Source: Falcatimonas sp. MSJ-15 (GTDB lineage Bacteria; Bacillota; Clostridia; Lachnospirales; Lachnospiraceae). Taken from it: DNA of 64,000 bases. Location of the stretch: assembly GCF_018918265.1 (NCBI RefSeq), contig NZ_JAHLQC010000002.1, positions 124,001 through 188,000 on the forward strand. Direction: 5' to 3'. A program made the translations under genes and the position numbers. The notes beneath the pieces were generated by a model. That model saw only the letters and a list, made by a program, of their open reading frames with translations, had not been told where the DNA came from and made no database searches. Positions 36,187 through 45,839 of this stretch are shown piece after piece; within the stretch, counting starts at the first letter, position 1; each line of letters begins with the position of its first letter.

Positions 36187-36826
36187 TCAACTTCTCACTT
36201 CCTTTCAGTCTTCCATTTTCAATGTATAAAATCTCATCAGATATCTTATACAATTCTTCACTGTCATGGCACGAAAGTATTATGAGCTTGCCTTTTTCAC
36301 GCTCTTTGCGCACTCTTTCAAAGAATTCACTTACGCTGTCCTCATCAAGTGCATTCGTAGGTTCATCAAGAATTATAAGACTTGCATTCTCCATGAATGC
36401 TGCCGCAATTCCAAGCTTCTGCTTCATTCCAAGCGAATACTTTCTATATTTTCTCTTATCATCAGGATCAAGACCTGACATCCTTATCGCTTCTTTTATA
36501 TCATCTTCCGAAGCAATCCCCTTAATATCAGCTAACATCTTAAGATTATCGAATCCTGTATAATCTGCCAGAAAACCCGGATTCTCAATCAGAATGCCAA
36601 GGCTCTCTGGGAAAGTAATATCCTTGCGAATCACTTTTCCATCAATCACAATTTCACCTTCCGTTGGACTTATAAGACCGCATATTGCTCTCATAAGCAT
36701 AGTCTTACCTGAACCATTTTTTCCCTTAAAGCCATAGACTTTTCCCGATTCCAAAGTCGCATTTATATTATCAAGAACTACATTACTATCAATCTTCTTA
36801 GAATAATTTTTTATCTCTATCTTCAT
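36167..36826 (-). CDS. ABC transporter ATP-binding protein
   Basis: A 219-residue ATPase with Walker A GFKGKNGSGKTML near residue 36, signature YSLGMKQKLGIA, Walker B LIILDEPTNAL, and the switch His in ILSCHDSEE. It resembles the ATPases of lantibiotic-immunity and bacteriocin-type ABC-2 exporters. It lies between the permeases, with an 18-bp gap from the upstream permease gene and a 20-bp overlap with the anchored protein gene. It should energise the permeases at 34036, 34848 and 36845. The ATPase at 60346 is a close relative in a second operon. Confidence 0.93.
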   Translation of the reverse strand: MKIEIKNYSKKIDSNVVLDNINATLESGKVYGFKGKNGSGKTMLMRAICGLISPTEGEIVIDGKVIRKDITFPESLGILIENPGFLADYTGFDNLKMLADIKGIASEDDIKEAIRMSGLDPDDKRKYRKYSLGMKQKLGIAAAFMENASLIILDEPTNALDEDSVSEFFERVRKEREKGKLIILSCHDSEELYKISDEILYIENGRLKGSEKLNVGQNN

Positions 36827-36844
36827 CCTGTCTTCTCCATTCTT

Positions 36845-37687
36845 CTACATTATGTCTGAATTCTTCTCTGTATAATAAAAACCGGTAACAGCATAAGCTG
36901 TAAGCAGGATTATCTCTGCCAATATTACAATCGCATTATTCCTGAATGCAGGATTGAGAATGTAACATGGAATAAAACTGGCTTTATTAAGATATCCAAA
37001 CACCAGATACAGTACCATTGATATTATAAAAGGTGTAAGTCCTGCAATGAATCCGCTCTTGGCAAATGTTGATACAACAAGTGCAGACAGCGTAAGCACT
37101 CCAACATATACAAAATCTATGAGAAAATATATTGCATAATAGATATATACATTCTTATATAACAGTTCTGCCATCATCCCTCCTGCTCTCATCATATATC
37201 TGTTAGAAGTTATCTCAGGTCTTATTCCTGGAAGCACCATGAGGTTAAGCATAAGATTAAGAATCATTGGCAATATTGTTACAACACCTGCTGTAAGAAA
37301 TACGCTAAGCATCTTAGCCTTTAGATATTCTTTGTATTCACCTCTTATAACAATATTTTTTAAATAACCACTTTTTCTATCTTCATAATAGCTCATTGCA
37401 TATGGAATAGCTGCTAAAAGTGGTATTATAAGACAATATACAAATCCCTGAATATTAATTGTATTCGCACCCATCCATGTCGTGAATGCCGAAGTTGGAT
37501 AGATTTTCATTCCTTTTTGACTCTCTAACGTTATAGTTTCATCGATAACTTTGCTATATTTTAGAGCATATTCAATAAAATTCCATATTGCTATTATGAA
37601 ACCACTTAACAATGCTATTAACATTTTCTTATTTAAAAATGCTCGTTTTATCTCTGTCGAATATATATTATTGTTCAATCGTCGCAT
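36845..37687 (-). CDS. ABC-2 type permease, first membrane protein of the operon
   Basis: About 280 residues with six membrane segments (MLIALLSGFIIAIWNFIEY, IQGFVYCLIIPLLAAIPYAM, MLSVFLTAGVVTILPMILNL, IYYAIYFLIDFVYVGVLTLS, IAGLTPFIISMVLYLVFGYL, IVILAEIILLTAYAVTGFYY). I choose the ATG at 37687 (MRRLNNNIYSTEIKRAF) because GGAG stands about 8 nt before it. The open frame begins 8 codons earlier. It overlaps the 3' end of the preceding gene by 20 bp. Confidence 0.75.
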   Translation of the reverse strand: MRRLNNNIYSTEIKRAFLNKKMLIALLSGFIIAIWNFIEYALKYSKVIDETITLESQKGMKIYPTSAFTTWMGANTINIQGFVYCLIIPLLAAIPYAMSYYEDRKSGYLKNIVIRGEYKEYLKAKMLSVFLTAGVVTILPMILNLMLNLMVLPGIRPEITSNRYMMRAGGMMAELLYKNVYIYYAIYFLIDFVYVGVLTLSALVVSTFAKSGFIAGLTPFIISMVLYLVFGYLNKASFIPCYILNPAFRNNAIVILAEIILLTAYAVTGFYYTEKNSDIM

Positions 37688-38429
37688 GTAATCGTCTCCT
37701 ATAATTATCAAATTTCATGTTTCCAGTTGGGTTAATATCGAATATTCCATTTTCTAATTCTTCTTTTTCGATTAAATATGCCAATGTTATATTAATCTGT
37801 GTTCTTGGCTGTATTGAGATAAAAAGTGAATCTTTATCCGATGCATCATCATCAAGACTGTATCCAATTACATCATAGCTATCCCTCTCATTCCTATAAT
37901 CAGTATACTCTGTATCATCAATTATGTAATCCTTAAATCCAAACATTTCAGTATCAAAAAGTTCTATATTCTCATCTTTATTGTAGATTGTTATATTTGC
38001 TTCAACAAGCATATAATTATCCTGTCCATCTTGTCTGTATCCTTCATATATATCTCTTATATAATCAAAGAGATACACACCTTTTGATGGTTCATCAACT
38101 TTTTTAATAGAATTAATAACAACTTCTATCTCATAATCTTTTATATCTCCCATCTCTGGAAAGACTAATGGAATTCTATCGCCTATATTGTAGAATTTGA
38201 GCGCCGCATCACTATTACTATCATCTGTTGCTGTTGTGTTATCGACAACTTCTGTCTGTTCATCTGTAGCTTCTCCACTACTATTCTCTTCACTAGCTGC
38301 CACTTCACTTGAAAATGTTGTATTGTTGTCATTATTCTTTCCTTTAGTCACATTAACAACAACACATACAAGTGCAACTATGATAATTATACCTCCAAAT
38401 GCAATTGTTGCTGTCTTTTTGTTTTTCAT
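37668..38429 (-). CDS. membrane-anchored extracytoplasmic protein with acidic linker
   Basis: 253 residues: a short basic start (MKNKKTA), one membrane helix (about 8-28), a Ser/Glu/Thr-rich linker (about 33-75), then a soluble domain (FYNIGDRIPLVFPEMGDIKD, YMLVEANITIYNKDE, LFISIQPRTQINITLAYL) with an immunoglobulin-like beta pattern as in DUF5027 or DUF4352 proteins. The exact family is uncertain. It is the first intact gene of the exporter operon, 163 bp after the broken DUF2712-like gene. By position it may guide or bind the exported product. Confidence 0.65.
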   Translation of the reverse strand: MKNKKTATIAFGGIIIIVALVCVVVNVTKGKNNDNNTTFSSEVAASEENSSGEATDEQTEVVDNTTATDDSNSDAALKFYNIGDRIPLVFPEMGDIKDYEIEVVINSIKKVDEPSKGVYLFDYIRDIYEGYRQDGQDNYMLVEANITIYNKDENIELFDTEMFGFKDYIIDDTEYTDYRNERDSYDVIGYSLDDDASDKDSLFISIQPRTQINITLAYLIEKEELENGIFDINPTGNMKFDNYRRRLHATIEQ

Positions 38430-38459
38430 TCTATCATCTCTCCTCTGATATATATTAAT

Positions 38460-38508
38460 GTATAGTAATGATATACGCCAAAACTAATTGACGATACCAT
38501 TACTATAC
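38460..38508 (-). other. 11-bp inverted repeat in the intercistronic gap
   Basis: GTATAGTAATG (38460-38470) and its complement (38498-38508) enclose a 27-nt loop that holds a second partial stem (GTATCG/CGTATA). It lies between the DUF2712-like gene and the rest of the exporter operon. With no T-run it is more likely a processing or stability element than a terminator. Confidence 0.4.
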
Positions 38509-38592
38509 TCACTTTATTCTTTATTAATCTTTTGTTTTCCATTATTTATCTTCTTGTAAATGTATCTTTGTTCTCAATTTCTTTATTTAGCA

Positions 38593-39030
38593 CTAAATAC
38601 TATCAGGACTCCAAACACCTTTTATTAGGCATGGATAATGAACCGAAGGTGTAATCCAAAGAGAACAATATTCATATCCTCTTTCATTCACCAAATTTTG
38701 AACATATGTCCCCTGATTACATGGCACATATGTAGCATAATTACCTACATGACAATCTATTGTTCGATTATTTACCACAGCAACTGGTGTAACAAACCAA
38801 TCAACAACATTATCATTATCCTTTGTATAAATACTGGTTGAGTTGTATTTTCTTCTCTTTGCTGGCATAACATCACCACCGCCACCATCATACTAGATTG
38901 CAAAAGCCCTATCATGATAGTCTCCTAAGTTTTGTCCTGCCTGTACTAGATCATCTTTTATTGTAAGTCCTAAAAAAACTACACCTACAAAAAGTATTGC
39001 ATTGAAAAATCTTTTATTGATTTTACTCAT
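38593..39030 (-). pseudogene. DUF2712-like secreted protein interrupted by an in-frame TAG
   Basis: The ATG at 39030, with AAAGGAG before it, opens a signal-peptide-like sequence (MSKINKRFFNAILFVGVVFL then QAGQNLGDYHDRAFAI) that ends at a TAG at 38893-38895 after 45 codons. The same frame then stays open for 100 codons (YDGGGGDVMPAKRRKYN to the end GVWSPDSI). The second part has Cys, Tyr and Asn-rich beta character, and the WSPDS ending is, from memory, typical of DUF2712 proteins found with lantibiotic-type ABC transporters. Read as one gene it would be 145 codons, the right size for that family. The TAG may be a real mutation, a recoded codon or a sequencing error. A separate start at the internal ATG (38868) would lack a signal peptide and has only a weak GGTGGTGA site. 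Confidence 0.65.
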
Positions 39031-39126
39031 TATGTAAATCTCTCCTTTTGTATAGTTTTTATACATTGTTTCTGCAGATACATTTGTATGATAATATAAT
39101 AGCACATTTTTCTTTATCATTTTTTT

Positions 39127-39169
39127 ATTTTTTTACAAATTATTAACTTTTTCTTACATTTTTTTACAA
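39127..39169 (-). promoter_or_regulatory. direct repeats upstream of the DUF2712-exporter operon
   Basis: TTGTAAAAAAAT occurs twice on the minus strand (39158-39169 and 39127-39138), 31 bp apart, about three helical turns, roughly 100-140 bp upstream of the ATG. This spacing suits a regulator binding the same DNA face, as for response regulators of peptide operons. No regulator gene is nearby. Confidence 0.35.
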
Positions 39170-39197
39170 TTTTGTTATTTTTTCTTTATTATAGCAA

Positions 39198-39228
39198 AAA
39201 AGATGGTCGTACAAAGCGACCATCTTTT
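39198..39228 (-). terminator. terminator after the TraX gene
   Basis: A perfect 12-bp stem (39198-39209 and 39217-39228) with a 7-nt loop is followed on the minus strand by TT and lies 6 bp past the TraX stop. Confidence 0.85.
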
Positions 39229-39234
39229 CTATAT

Positions 39235-40026
39235 TTAGATATTATTAATTATACAAAGAATCCATATATGTGTTGGATAAAACACATAGTAGAACCATTT
39301 ATTTCCTTTTCCTTTTTTTCCATTATATAACCATATAAATGGAACTGCCATAATCATCATCCATTGGAATGAACTATATGGAATTAAATAAGACGCAGGA
39401 CCTCTCATATAGTATGTTCTTCGAACCATAAACTCAATAACAAGTGCAAACATCAGCATAAATCCCGTTAAGTATGCCTTCTTATCTTTTAGATAATACA
39501 TTATTACAAAAAATAACACAAAGCCAATACTTCCTTCTGTAAATATCGCACTTCCAAATATTGCTCCATATGCATGATATAGCATATACATATCTACAAA
39601 GCCAGGGAATCCTAACTTTTCTGCTAATATAAAACAGAATATAAATGCTACTATCTGTTGAATAATAAGTGCTATTCCAAGTAGAATTTTCTTTTTGCAG
39701 TCAACAGCCTTATTAAGCAAGAGTACTATCGCACACCCTAAGAAAAGTGTTGTAAATATATTATTAGCAAAAATAACTTCGTTTTTCAGAGCACATGCAA
39801 CTATTATGTCTCCTATTGACATCACAATTCCTAATACGTACAACCTTACTGTATAACTTATCCTATTGTGTGTATAATGCAGCCCCCATGCACTGCAATA
39901 AAAGAATATGGGGGCTGCTATTCTGCCTATATACTCAAACCATACCGGACAATCAGGTGAAAACTCTGCTATATGATCCAGCAACATACATATTAATGCG
40001 ATTAGTTTTAATATATTTGTTGACAT
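39235..40026 (-). CDS. TraX-family membrane protein
   Basis: A 263-residue polytopic protein with about eight membrane helices. The N-terminus NILKLIALICMLLDHIAEF and IGRIAAPIFFYCSAWGLHYT match the TraX family, first known for pilin N-acetylation on F plasmids and common as a chromosomal gene in Firmicutes, where its role is unclear. Acyl-group transfer at the membrane is the family-level guess. It lies 23 bp after nifJ on the same strand with only a weak Shine-Dalgarno site and ends in a strong terminator, so it is probably co-transcribed with nifJ at low level. Confidence 0.85.
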   Translation of the reverse strand: MSTNILKLIALICMLLDHIAEFSPDCPVWFEYIGRIAAPIFFYCSAWGLHYTHNRISYTVRLYVLGIVMSIGDIIVACALKNEVIFANNIFTTLFLGCAIVLLLNKAVDCKKKILLGIALIIQQIVAFIFCFILAEKLGFPGFVDMYMLYHAYGAIFGSAIFTEGSIGFVLFFVIMYYLKDKKAYLTGFMLMFALVIEFMVRRTYYMRGPASYLIPYSSFQWMMIMAVPFIWLYNGKKGKGNKWFYYVFYPTHIWILCIINNI

Positions 40027-40049
40027 TAATCTATATTTCTTACTGCTAT

Positions 40050-43000
40050 CTATTTCTCAGCTTTTTTCTTAAGTGCTTCATATTTATCTTTAGCATTCTG
40101 TTCTGCTTTAGCAAATAATTCTGCTGCTCTCTCTGGATTCTGTCTCTCAAGAGATGTATATCTTACTTCATTTCTGATGAAGTCCTGATAATTCTCTGTT
40201 GGCTCTTTGCTGTCGAGAACGAATGGATTCTCTCCATTATCTGCACGTCTTGGATCGAATCTGAATAAGTTCCAATATCCTGATAATACTGCATTCTTCT
40301 CTTCTGTCTGAGCACCCTTCATACCACCTTTGATACCATGGTTGATACATGGAGCGTATGCGATGATGATTGATGGACCATCATAGCTCTCTGCTTCCTT
40401 GAATGCTTTAATACACTGTGCATAATCTGCACCCTGTGATACCTGAGCTACATATACATAACCATAGCTCATAGCTATCTGTGCAAGATCTTTCTTCTTA
40501 ACTGATTTACCTGCTGCTGCGAATTTGGCAACTGCACCAACTGGAGTTGATTTTGATGACTGTCCGCCTGTGTTAGAATATACTTCTGTATCAAATACAA
40601 GAATATTAACATTCTGTCCACTTGCGATTACATGGTCAAGTCCACCAAAACCGATATCGTATGCCCATCCGTCACCACCGAATATCCACTGTGATTTCTT
40701 AGTTAAGAAGTCTTTATCTTTAAGAATATTCTTAGCTTCATCGCATCCACATTCTGTGAGTACTTTTACAAGTGTCTCTGTTGCAACTGCATTCTCACAT
40801 GAATCATTATATGTATCAACGTATGCATTACATGCTTCTTTTACTTCTGCTTTATCTGCATTCTCAGCAAGTTTTGCAATCTTATTCTTAAGACTGTTTC
40901 TCATTGCCTGCTGTGCAAGGAGCATACCATATCCAAATTCTGCATTATCTTCGAATAATGAGTTAGCCCATGCTGGTCCTTTACCTGCCTTATTAACTGT
41001 ATAAGGTGTTGAAGGTGATGAACCACCCCAGATAGATGAACATCCTGTTGCATTAGCAATATACATTCTATCACCAAATAACTGTGTTGCAAGTTTCGCA
41101 TAAGGTGTCTCACCACATCCGGCACATGCACCTGAGAACTCAAGTAATGGCTGTCTGAACTGGCTTCCTTTAACTGTGTTATCTTTGAACTTGTTAAGTA
41201 CTTCTGTCTTATCTGGTAATTTCACACCATAATCGAATACAGCCTGCTTGTCTAACTGTGTCTCGATTGGTTTCATTGAAAGTGCTTTGTTGCCTTTCAT
41301 ACCAGGACATACATTAACACATGATCCACATCCTGTACAATCAAGTGCACTTACTGAGATTGCAAACTTGTATCCTGGCATTGCCATCATGTTAAGTGGG
41401 TTAGTTCCTTCTGGTGCATTAGCTGCTTCTTCTTCTGTCATAGCCACAGGTCTTATAGCTGCATGTGGACATACATAAGAACAGATATTACACTGGATAC
41501 ATTTCTCTGGATCCCATTCTGGAACATCTACTGCAACTCCACGTTTTTCATAAGCTGCACTACCCTGAACTACTGTACCATCTTCAATTCCCTTAAATGC
41601 TGAAACAGGAAGTGTATCTCCAAGTTTTGCATTTACTTTATTCATGATCTTATTAACATAATCTACAACTTCTGGTCTTCCTTCTACATTAGCTGATGTC
41701 TCTTCATCATCAGGAAGATTCTTCCAATCTGGATTAACAGGATATTCAACTGCTTCATTGATACCTCTGTCGATAGCATCATGGTTCATCTTAACGATAG
41801 CTTCACCTTTTCTGCCGTATGTCTCTGTTGCTTTGTCTTTCATATATTTTACAGCATCTTCAACTGGAATAATTCCTGCAAGTTTGAAGAAAGCAGCCTG
41901 AAGTACTGTATTAATTCTTGTATTAAGTCCAATCTCTTTACCAATCTTGATACCGTTGATTACATAGAACTTAATATTATGTTCTGCCATATATTTTTTA
42001 GCACTGTTTGGAAGATGTTTCTCAACTTCTTCACCTTCGTAACTGCAGTTAAGAAGGAATGTTCCTCCATCTTTTAAGTCTTCTACCATATGATATTTTG
42101 ATAGATATGACTCATTATGACATGCTACAAAGTTAGCTTTATTAACAAGATATGTTGATTTGATTGGGCTGTGTCCAAATCTTAAGTGTGATACTGTAAC
42201 ACCGCCTGACTTCTTAGAATCATAATCAAAATATGCCTGTGCATACATATCTGTATGATCACCAATGATCTTAATTGAGTTCTTATTAGCACCAACTGTA
42301 CCATCTGAACCAAGTCCCCAGAATTTACAGCTTATTGTACTCTCTGGTGTTGTATTAGGATTCTCTTTAATATCAAGTGAAAGATGTGTTACATCATCAT
42401 TGATACCAATTGTAAATCTCTGTTTCTCTTCATTTCTATATACTGCAATTATCTGTGCAGGTGTTGTATCTTTTGAACCAAGACCATATCTGCCATTGAA
42501 TACAGGAACGCTCTCGAATTCAGAACCCTTTAATGCTGCTACTACATCAAGGAATAATGGTTCGCCTATTGCACCTGGTTCTTTTGTTCTGTCAAGAACT
42601 GTTATATTTTTAACTGTCTTTGGAAGTACATTTAATAAGTATTTTGCTGAGAATGGTCTGTATAATCTTACTTTGATAAGACCTACTTTTTCACCTTTCT
42701 CTACAAGATAATCTATTGTCTCTTCAATTGTATCGCATACTGAACCCATTGCTACGATTACTTTTGTTGCATCTTTTGCACCATAATAGTTAAATGGAGC
42801 ATAGTCTGTTCCTATCATCTTATTGATCTTATCCATATAATCATTAACAAGATCAGGTATAGCTTCATAATATGGGTTAGATGCTTCTCTTGCCTGGAAG
42901 AATACATCAGGGTTCTGTGCTGAACCACGAAGAACCGGATGTTCTGGATTAAGGGCTCTTCTTCTATATTCATCTATTGCATCAAAATCTGTAAGGCTCT

Positions 43001-43574
43001 TTAACTGTTCATAATCCCACTGTTCAATCTTCTGAATCTCATGTGATGTTCTAAATCCATCAAAGAAGTTAAGGAATGGAACTCTTCCTTTGATAGCTGC
43101 AAGATGAGCAACCGGAGTAAGATCCATTACTTCCTGCACATTACCTTCACATAACATTGCGAAACCAGTCTGACGACATGCATATACATCAGAATGATCT
43201 CCAAATATTGAAAGTGCATGTGTTGCAAGTGCTCTTGCTGAAACATTGATAACTCCAGGTAAAAGTTCACCTGCTATCTTGTACATATTAGGAATCATTA
43301 ATAATAATCCCTGTGAAGCAGTAAATGTTGTTGTAAGAGCTCCTGCTGCAAGTGATCCATGTACGGCACCTGCTGCTCCGGCCTCTGATTGCATCTCAAC
43401 TACTTTTACTTCTTCTCCAAACATGTTCTTAAGTCCATCTGCTGCCCACTTGTCTGTTACTTCAGCCATAGTAGATGATGGTGTGATTGGATAAATTGCG
43501 GCAACATCTGTAAATGCATATGATACATGAGCTGCTGCTGTGTTACCATCCATTGTTTTTCTAGTTCTGTTCAA
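40050..43574 (-). CDS. nifJ: pyruvate:ferredoxin (flavodoxin) oxidoreductase
   Basis: Single-chain PFOR of 1174 residues, which oxidises pyruvate to acetyl-CoA and CO2 and reduces ferredoxin, the main pyruvate exit in anaerobes. Domains run in order: the N-terminal pyrimidine-binding domain (YAFTDVAAIYPITPSSTMAE), domains II-IV, two ferredoxin-type 4Fe-4S motifs near residues 695 and 746 (CIQCNICSYVCPH and CTGCGSCVNVCPG), and the TPP domain with FSGACAGCGETPYAKL and GDGWAYDIGFGGLDH near 960, which also bring cysteines for a third cluster. The start is a TTG at 43574, supported by AGGAGG 8-9 nt upstream. An ATG seven codons later is the alternative. A strong promoter lies at 43628-43656. Confidence 0.96.
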   Translation of the reverse strand: MNRTRKTMDGNTAAAHVSYAFTDVAAIYPITPSSTMAEVTDKWAADGLKNMFGEEVKVVEMQSEAGAAGAVHGSLAAGALTTTFTASQGLLLMIPNMYKIAGELLPGVINVSARALATHALSIFGDHSDVYACRQTGFAMLCEGNVQEVMDLTPVAHLAAIKGRVPFLNFFDGFRTSHEIQKIEQWDYEQLKSLTDFDAIDEYRRRALNPEHPVLRGSAQNPDVFFQAREASNPYYEAIPDLVNDYMDKINKMIGTDYAPFNYYGAKDATKVIVAMGSVCDTIEETIDYLVEKGEKVGLIKVRLYRPFSAKYLLNVLPKTVKNITVLDRTKEPGAIGEPLFLDVVAALKGSEFESVPVFNGRYGLGSKDTTPAQIIAVYRNEEKQRFTIGINDDVTHLSLDIKENPNTTPESTISCKFWGLGSDGTVGANKNSIKIIGDHTDMYAQAYFDYDSKKSGGVTVSHLRFGHSPIKSTYLVNKANFVACHNESYLSKYHMVEDLKDGGTFLLNCSYEGEEVEKHLPNSAKKYMAEHNIKFYVINGIKIGKEIGLNTRINTVLQAAFFKLAGIIPVEDAVKYMKDKATETYGRKGEAIVKMNHDAIDRGINEAVEYPVNPDWKNLPDDEETSANVEGRPEVVDYVNKIMNKVNAKLGDTLPVSAFKGIEDGTVVQGSAAYEKRGVAVDVPEWDPEKCIQCNICSYVCPHAAIRPVAMTEEEAANAPEGTNPLNMMAMPGYKFAISVSALDCTGCGSCVNVCPGMKGNKALSMKPIETQLDKQAVFDYGVKLPDKTEVLNKFKDNTVKGSQFRQPLLEFSGACAGCGETPYAKLATQLFGDRMYIANATGCSSIWGGSSPSTPYTVNKAGKGPAWANSLFEDNAEFGYGMLLAQQAMRNSLKNKIAKLAENADKAEVKEACNAYVDTYNDSCENAVATETLVKVLTECGCDEAKNILKDKDFLTKKSQWIFGGDGWAYDIGFGGLDHVIASGQNVNILVFDTEVYSNTGGQSSKSTPVGAVAKFAAAGKSVKKKDLAQIAMSYGYVYVAQVSQGADYAQCIKAFKEAESYDGPSIIIAYAPCINHGIKGGMKGAQTEEKNAVLSGYWNLFRFDPRRADNGENPFVLDSKEPTENYQDFIRNEVRYTSLERQNPERAAELFAKAEQNAKDKYEALKKKAEK

Positions 43575-43627
43575 CGTTACTTACCTCCTGTTTACTCAAA
43601 AAATTCCGGATTACCGGTTATACTCAA

Positions 43628-43656
43628 ATTATATTAGTTTGATGTAAAAATATCAA
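43628..43656 (-). promoter_or_regulatory. promoter of nifJ
   Basis: TTGATA (43651-43656) and a perfect TATAAT (43628-43633) with a 17-bp spacer lie 54 bp upstream of the start codon. CCGGTAATCCGG in the leader is a small dyad of unknown role. Confidence 0.7.
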
Positions 43657-43731
43657 TATCCAGTTCATTATTTTTTTTAATTACCAGATATCTTACAAAT
43701 GCTCTTTATAAGCCATATTACCCCAAAATAA

Positions 43732-43759
43732 ATGCCTTTTAAGAATTCCTAAAAGGCAT
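43732..43759 (-). terminator. terminator of the trp operon
   Basis: A perfect 10-bp stem (43732-43741 and 43750-43759) with an 8-nt loop lies 75 bp past the trpA stop. On the minus strand it is followed by TTATTTT. Confidence 0.75.
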
Positions 43760-43833
43760 CTATAATCATGTTCATTTTGTATCATTTACCATAATTCTTG
43801 CATCTTATAGTTTTCTATTCTTCATATTATTGT

Positions 43834-44628
43834 CTATGCTGTTGCAACAAGTGCTTCTGATACCGCTTCCTTCATACTCTTAATATACTCTGACACTGGT
43901 TCTATGCTGTCTTTACCATATTCTTCCACAATCTTCACAACTGCACTACCTACAATTACGCCGTCTGCATATCTCGCATATTCTGCTGCCTGCTCTGGTG
44001 TTGATACACCGAATCCTACTGCACATGGTATGTCATTAACCTCTTTTACACTGTCTATCATATCAGATATGTGCTTATTCATCTCACTTCTCATTCCTGT
44101 AACACCCATTGATGATACACAGTAGACGAAGCCTTCTGCGTCTTTTGCTATCATCTTAATTCTGTCTTTTGAAGTAGGTGCAATGAGTGAGATAAGTTTT
44201 ATACCATATTTTTTACATGAAGGTGTAAGTTCTGCTTTTTCTTCGTATGGAATATCCGGAATTATAACTGCTGCAATATCTAATTCTTTGCATCTTTTCA
44301 TAAATCTGTCTGCACCATAAGTGAATATAAGATTAATATATGTCATAAATGCAAGTGGCACATCTGTCTTTTTTCTTACACTTTCTACCATATCCATAAT
44401 GTCATCTGTTGTTATTCCGGTTGCAAGCGCTCTCTCACTTGCTCTTTGTATAACAGGTCCTTCAGCAACAGGATCTGAAAAAGGTATTCCAATCTCGATT
44501 AAGTCTGCACCGTTCTCTGCCATTGCACAGATTAATCTCTCTGTTGTATCAAGATCAGGATCTCCTGCTGTTATAAATGGTATGAATGCTTTTCCTTTTG
44601 CAAATGCTCTTTCTATTGAATTACTCAT
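43834..44628 (-). CDS. trpA: tryptophan synthase alpha chain
   Basis: Cleaves indole-3-glycerol phosphate to indole and glyceraldehyde 3-phosphate, passing indole to TrpB by a tunnel. It has 264 residues, the normal length. The catalytic Glu lies in [17 protein letters not shown] near residue 47, and the catalytic Asp region is [19 protein letters not shown] and VIVGSAVVK form the phosphate site. It overlaps the end of trpB by 8 bp and is last in the operon. Confidence 0.97.
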   Translation of the reverse strand: MSNSIERAFAKGKAFIPFITAGDPDLDTTERLICAMAENGADLIEIGIPFSDPVAEGPVIQRASERALATGITTDDIMDMVESVRKKTDVPLAFMTYINLIFTYGADRFMKRCKELDIAAVIIPDIPYEEKAELTPSCKKYGIKLISLIAPTSKDRIKMIAKDAEGFVYCVSSMGVTGMRSEMNKHISDMIDSVKEVNDIPCAVGFGVSTPEQAAEYARYADGVIVGSAVVKIVEEYGKDSIEPVSEYIKSMKEAVSEALVATA

Positions 44629-45805
44629 AGATCTCTACCCCCTTATATCTTGCTATTGCGGCTACATCTTTATCTCCTCTTCCTGAGAGATTAACTACTA
44701 TTATCTTATCTTTTGGCATTGTAGGTGCAATCTTAATTGCATGTGCTACTGCATGAGCTGATTCAATTGCTGGAATTATTCCTTCTGTTTTTGACAGATA
44801 TTCAAAAGCTGCAACTGCTTCATCATCTGTTACAGGAACATATTCTGCTCTTTTTGTATCATATAGATTAGCGTGTTCCGGTCCGATTCCAGGATAATCA
44901 AGTCCTGCTGATATTGAATATACTGGTGCAATCTGACCATATTCATCCTGACAGAAGTATGATTTCATTCCATGGAATATTCCAAGACTTCCTGTTGATA
45001 TTGTTGCTGCTGTCTCTTTAGTATTAATTCCTCTTCCGGCTGCTTCACATCCTATAAGTCTTACTTCTTTATCTTCTATAAAATCATAAAAAGCTCCAAT
45101 AGCATTACTTCCACCACCAACACATGCCATTACAACATCTGGAAGTCTGCCTTCTTTTTCTAACATCTGAGCTTTGATCTCTTTGCTAATTACACTCTGA
45201 AAATCTCTTACTATTGTTGGGAATGGATGTGGTCCCATTACTGAACCTAATACATAATGTGTATCATCAAGTCTCTTAGTCCATTCTCTCATTGTCTCAT
45301 TAACTGCATCTTTTAATGTCTGTGTTCCACTTGTTACTGCATGAACTTTAGCACCAAGTAATCTCATTCTAAATACATTAAGCGCCTGTCTGTCTGTGTC
45401 TTCTTTACCCATGAATATCTCACATTCAAGTCCAAGAAGTGCTGCTGCTGTCGCTGTTGCCACACCATGCTGACCTGCTCCTGTCTCTGCTATAACTCTT
45501 GTCTTGCCCATCTTCTTAGCAAGCAGAACCTGTGGAAGTGCATTATTAAGTTTGTGTGAACCTGTATGATTAAGATCCTCTCTCTTAAGATATATCTTAG
45601 CTCCTCCAAGATCCTCAGTCATATTCTTAGCATAATATAATAATGATGGTCTTCCTATATATTCTTTGAATAACTGGTTAACTTCTTCTACGAATTCCGG
45701 ATCATTTTTGTATTTTTCATAAGCTTCTTCTAATTCATTAACTGCATTCATAAGTGTCTCCGGTACAAACTGACCTCCATGAATACCAAATCTTCCTTTT
45801 GACAT
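44621..45805 (-). CDS. trpB: tryptophan synthase beta chain
   Basis: PLP enzyme that joins indole and serine to give tryptophan. 394 residues. The PLP lysine lies in [18 protein letters not shown] near residue 83, followed by [15 protein letters not shown] and GGGSNAIG for the phosphate. [14 protein letters not shown] at the N-terminus marks the TrpB1 form that pairs with TrpA. It lies 34 bp after trpC and overlaps trpA. Confidence 0.97.
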   Translation of the reverse strand: MSKGRFGIHGGQFVPETLMNAVNELEEAYEKYKNDPEFVEEVNQLFKEYIGRPSLLYYAKNMTEDLGGAKIYLKREDLNHTGSHKLNNALPQVLLAKKMGKTRVIAETGAGQHGVATATAAALLGLECEIFMGKEDTDRQALNVFRMRLLGAKVHAVTSGTQTLKDAVNETMREWTKRLDDTHYVLGSVMGPHPFPTIVRDFQSVISKEIKAQMLEKEGRLPDVVMACVGGGSNAIGAFYDFIEDKEVRLIGCEAAGRGINTKETAATISTGSLGIFHGMKSYFCQDEYGQIAPVYSISAGLDYPGIGPEHANLYDTKRAEYVPVTDDEAVAAFEYLSKTEGIIPAIESAHAVAHAIKIAPTMPKDKIIVVNLSGRGDKDVAAIARYKGVEIYE

Positions 45806-45839
45806 TTCATTATCCTCCTAAAGTTCTCTATAATTAATA

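Noticed and set aside
38593..38868. Independent 91-residue cysteine-containing peptide gene
   Set aside because: It has no signal peptide and only a weak site at its ATG, and it is in frame with the upstream signal-peptide ORF across a single TAG. One interrupted gene explains it better.
40525..41004. Plus-strand ORF of 159 codons opposite nifJ
   Set aside because: It lies wholly antisense to a well-conserved PFOR domain, has no Shine-Dalgarno site and a low-complexity Ser/Ala/Phe composition typical of a shadow frame.
42265..42711. Plus-strand ORF of 148 codons opposite nifJ
   Set aside because: Same reasons: fully antisense to nifJ and without start signals.
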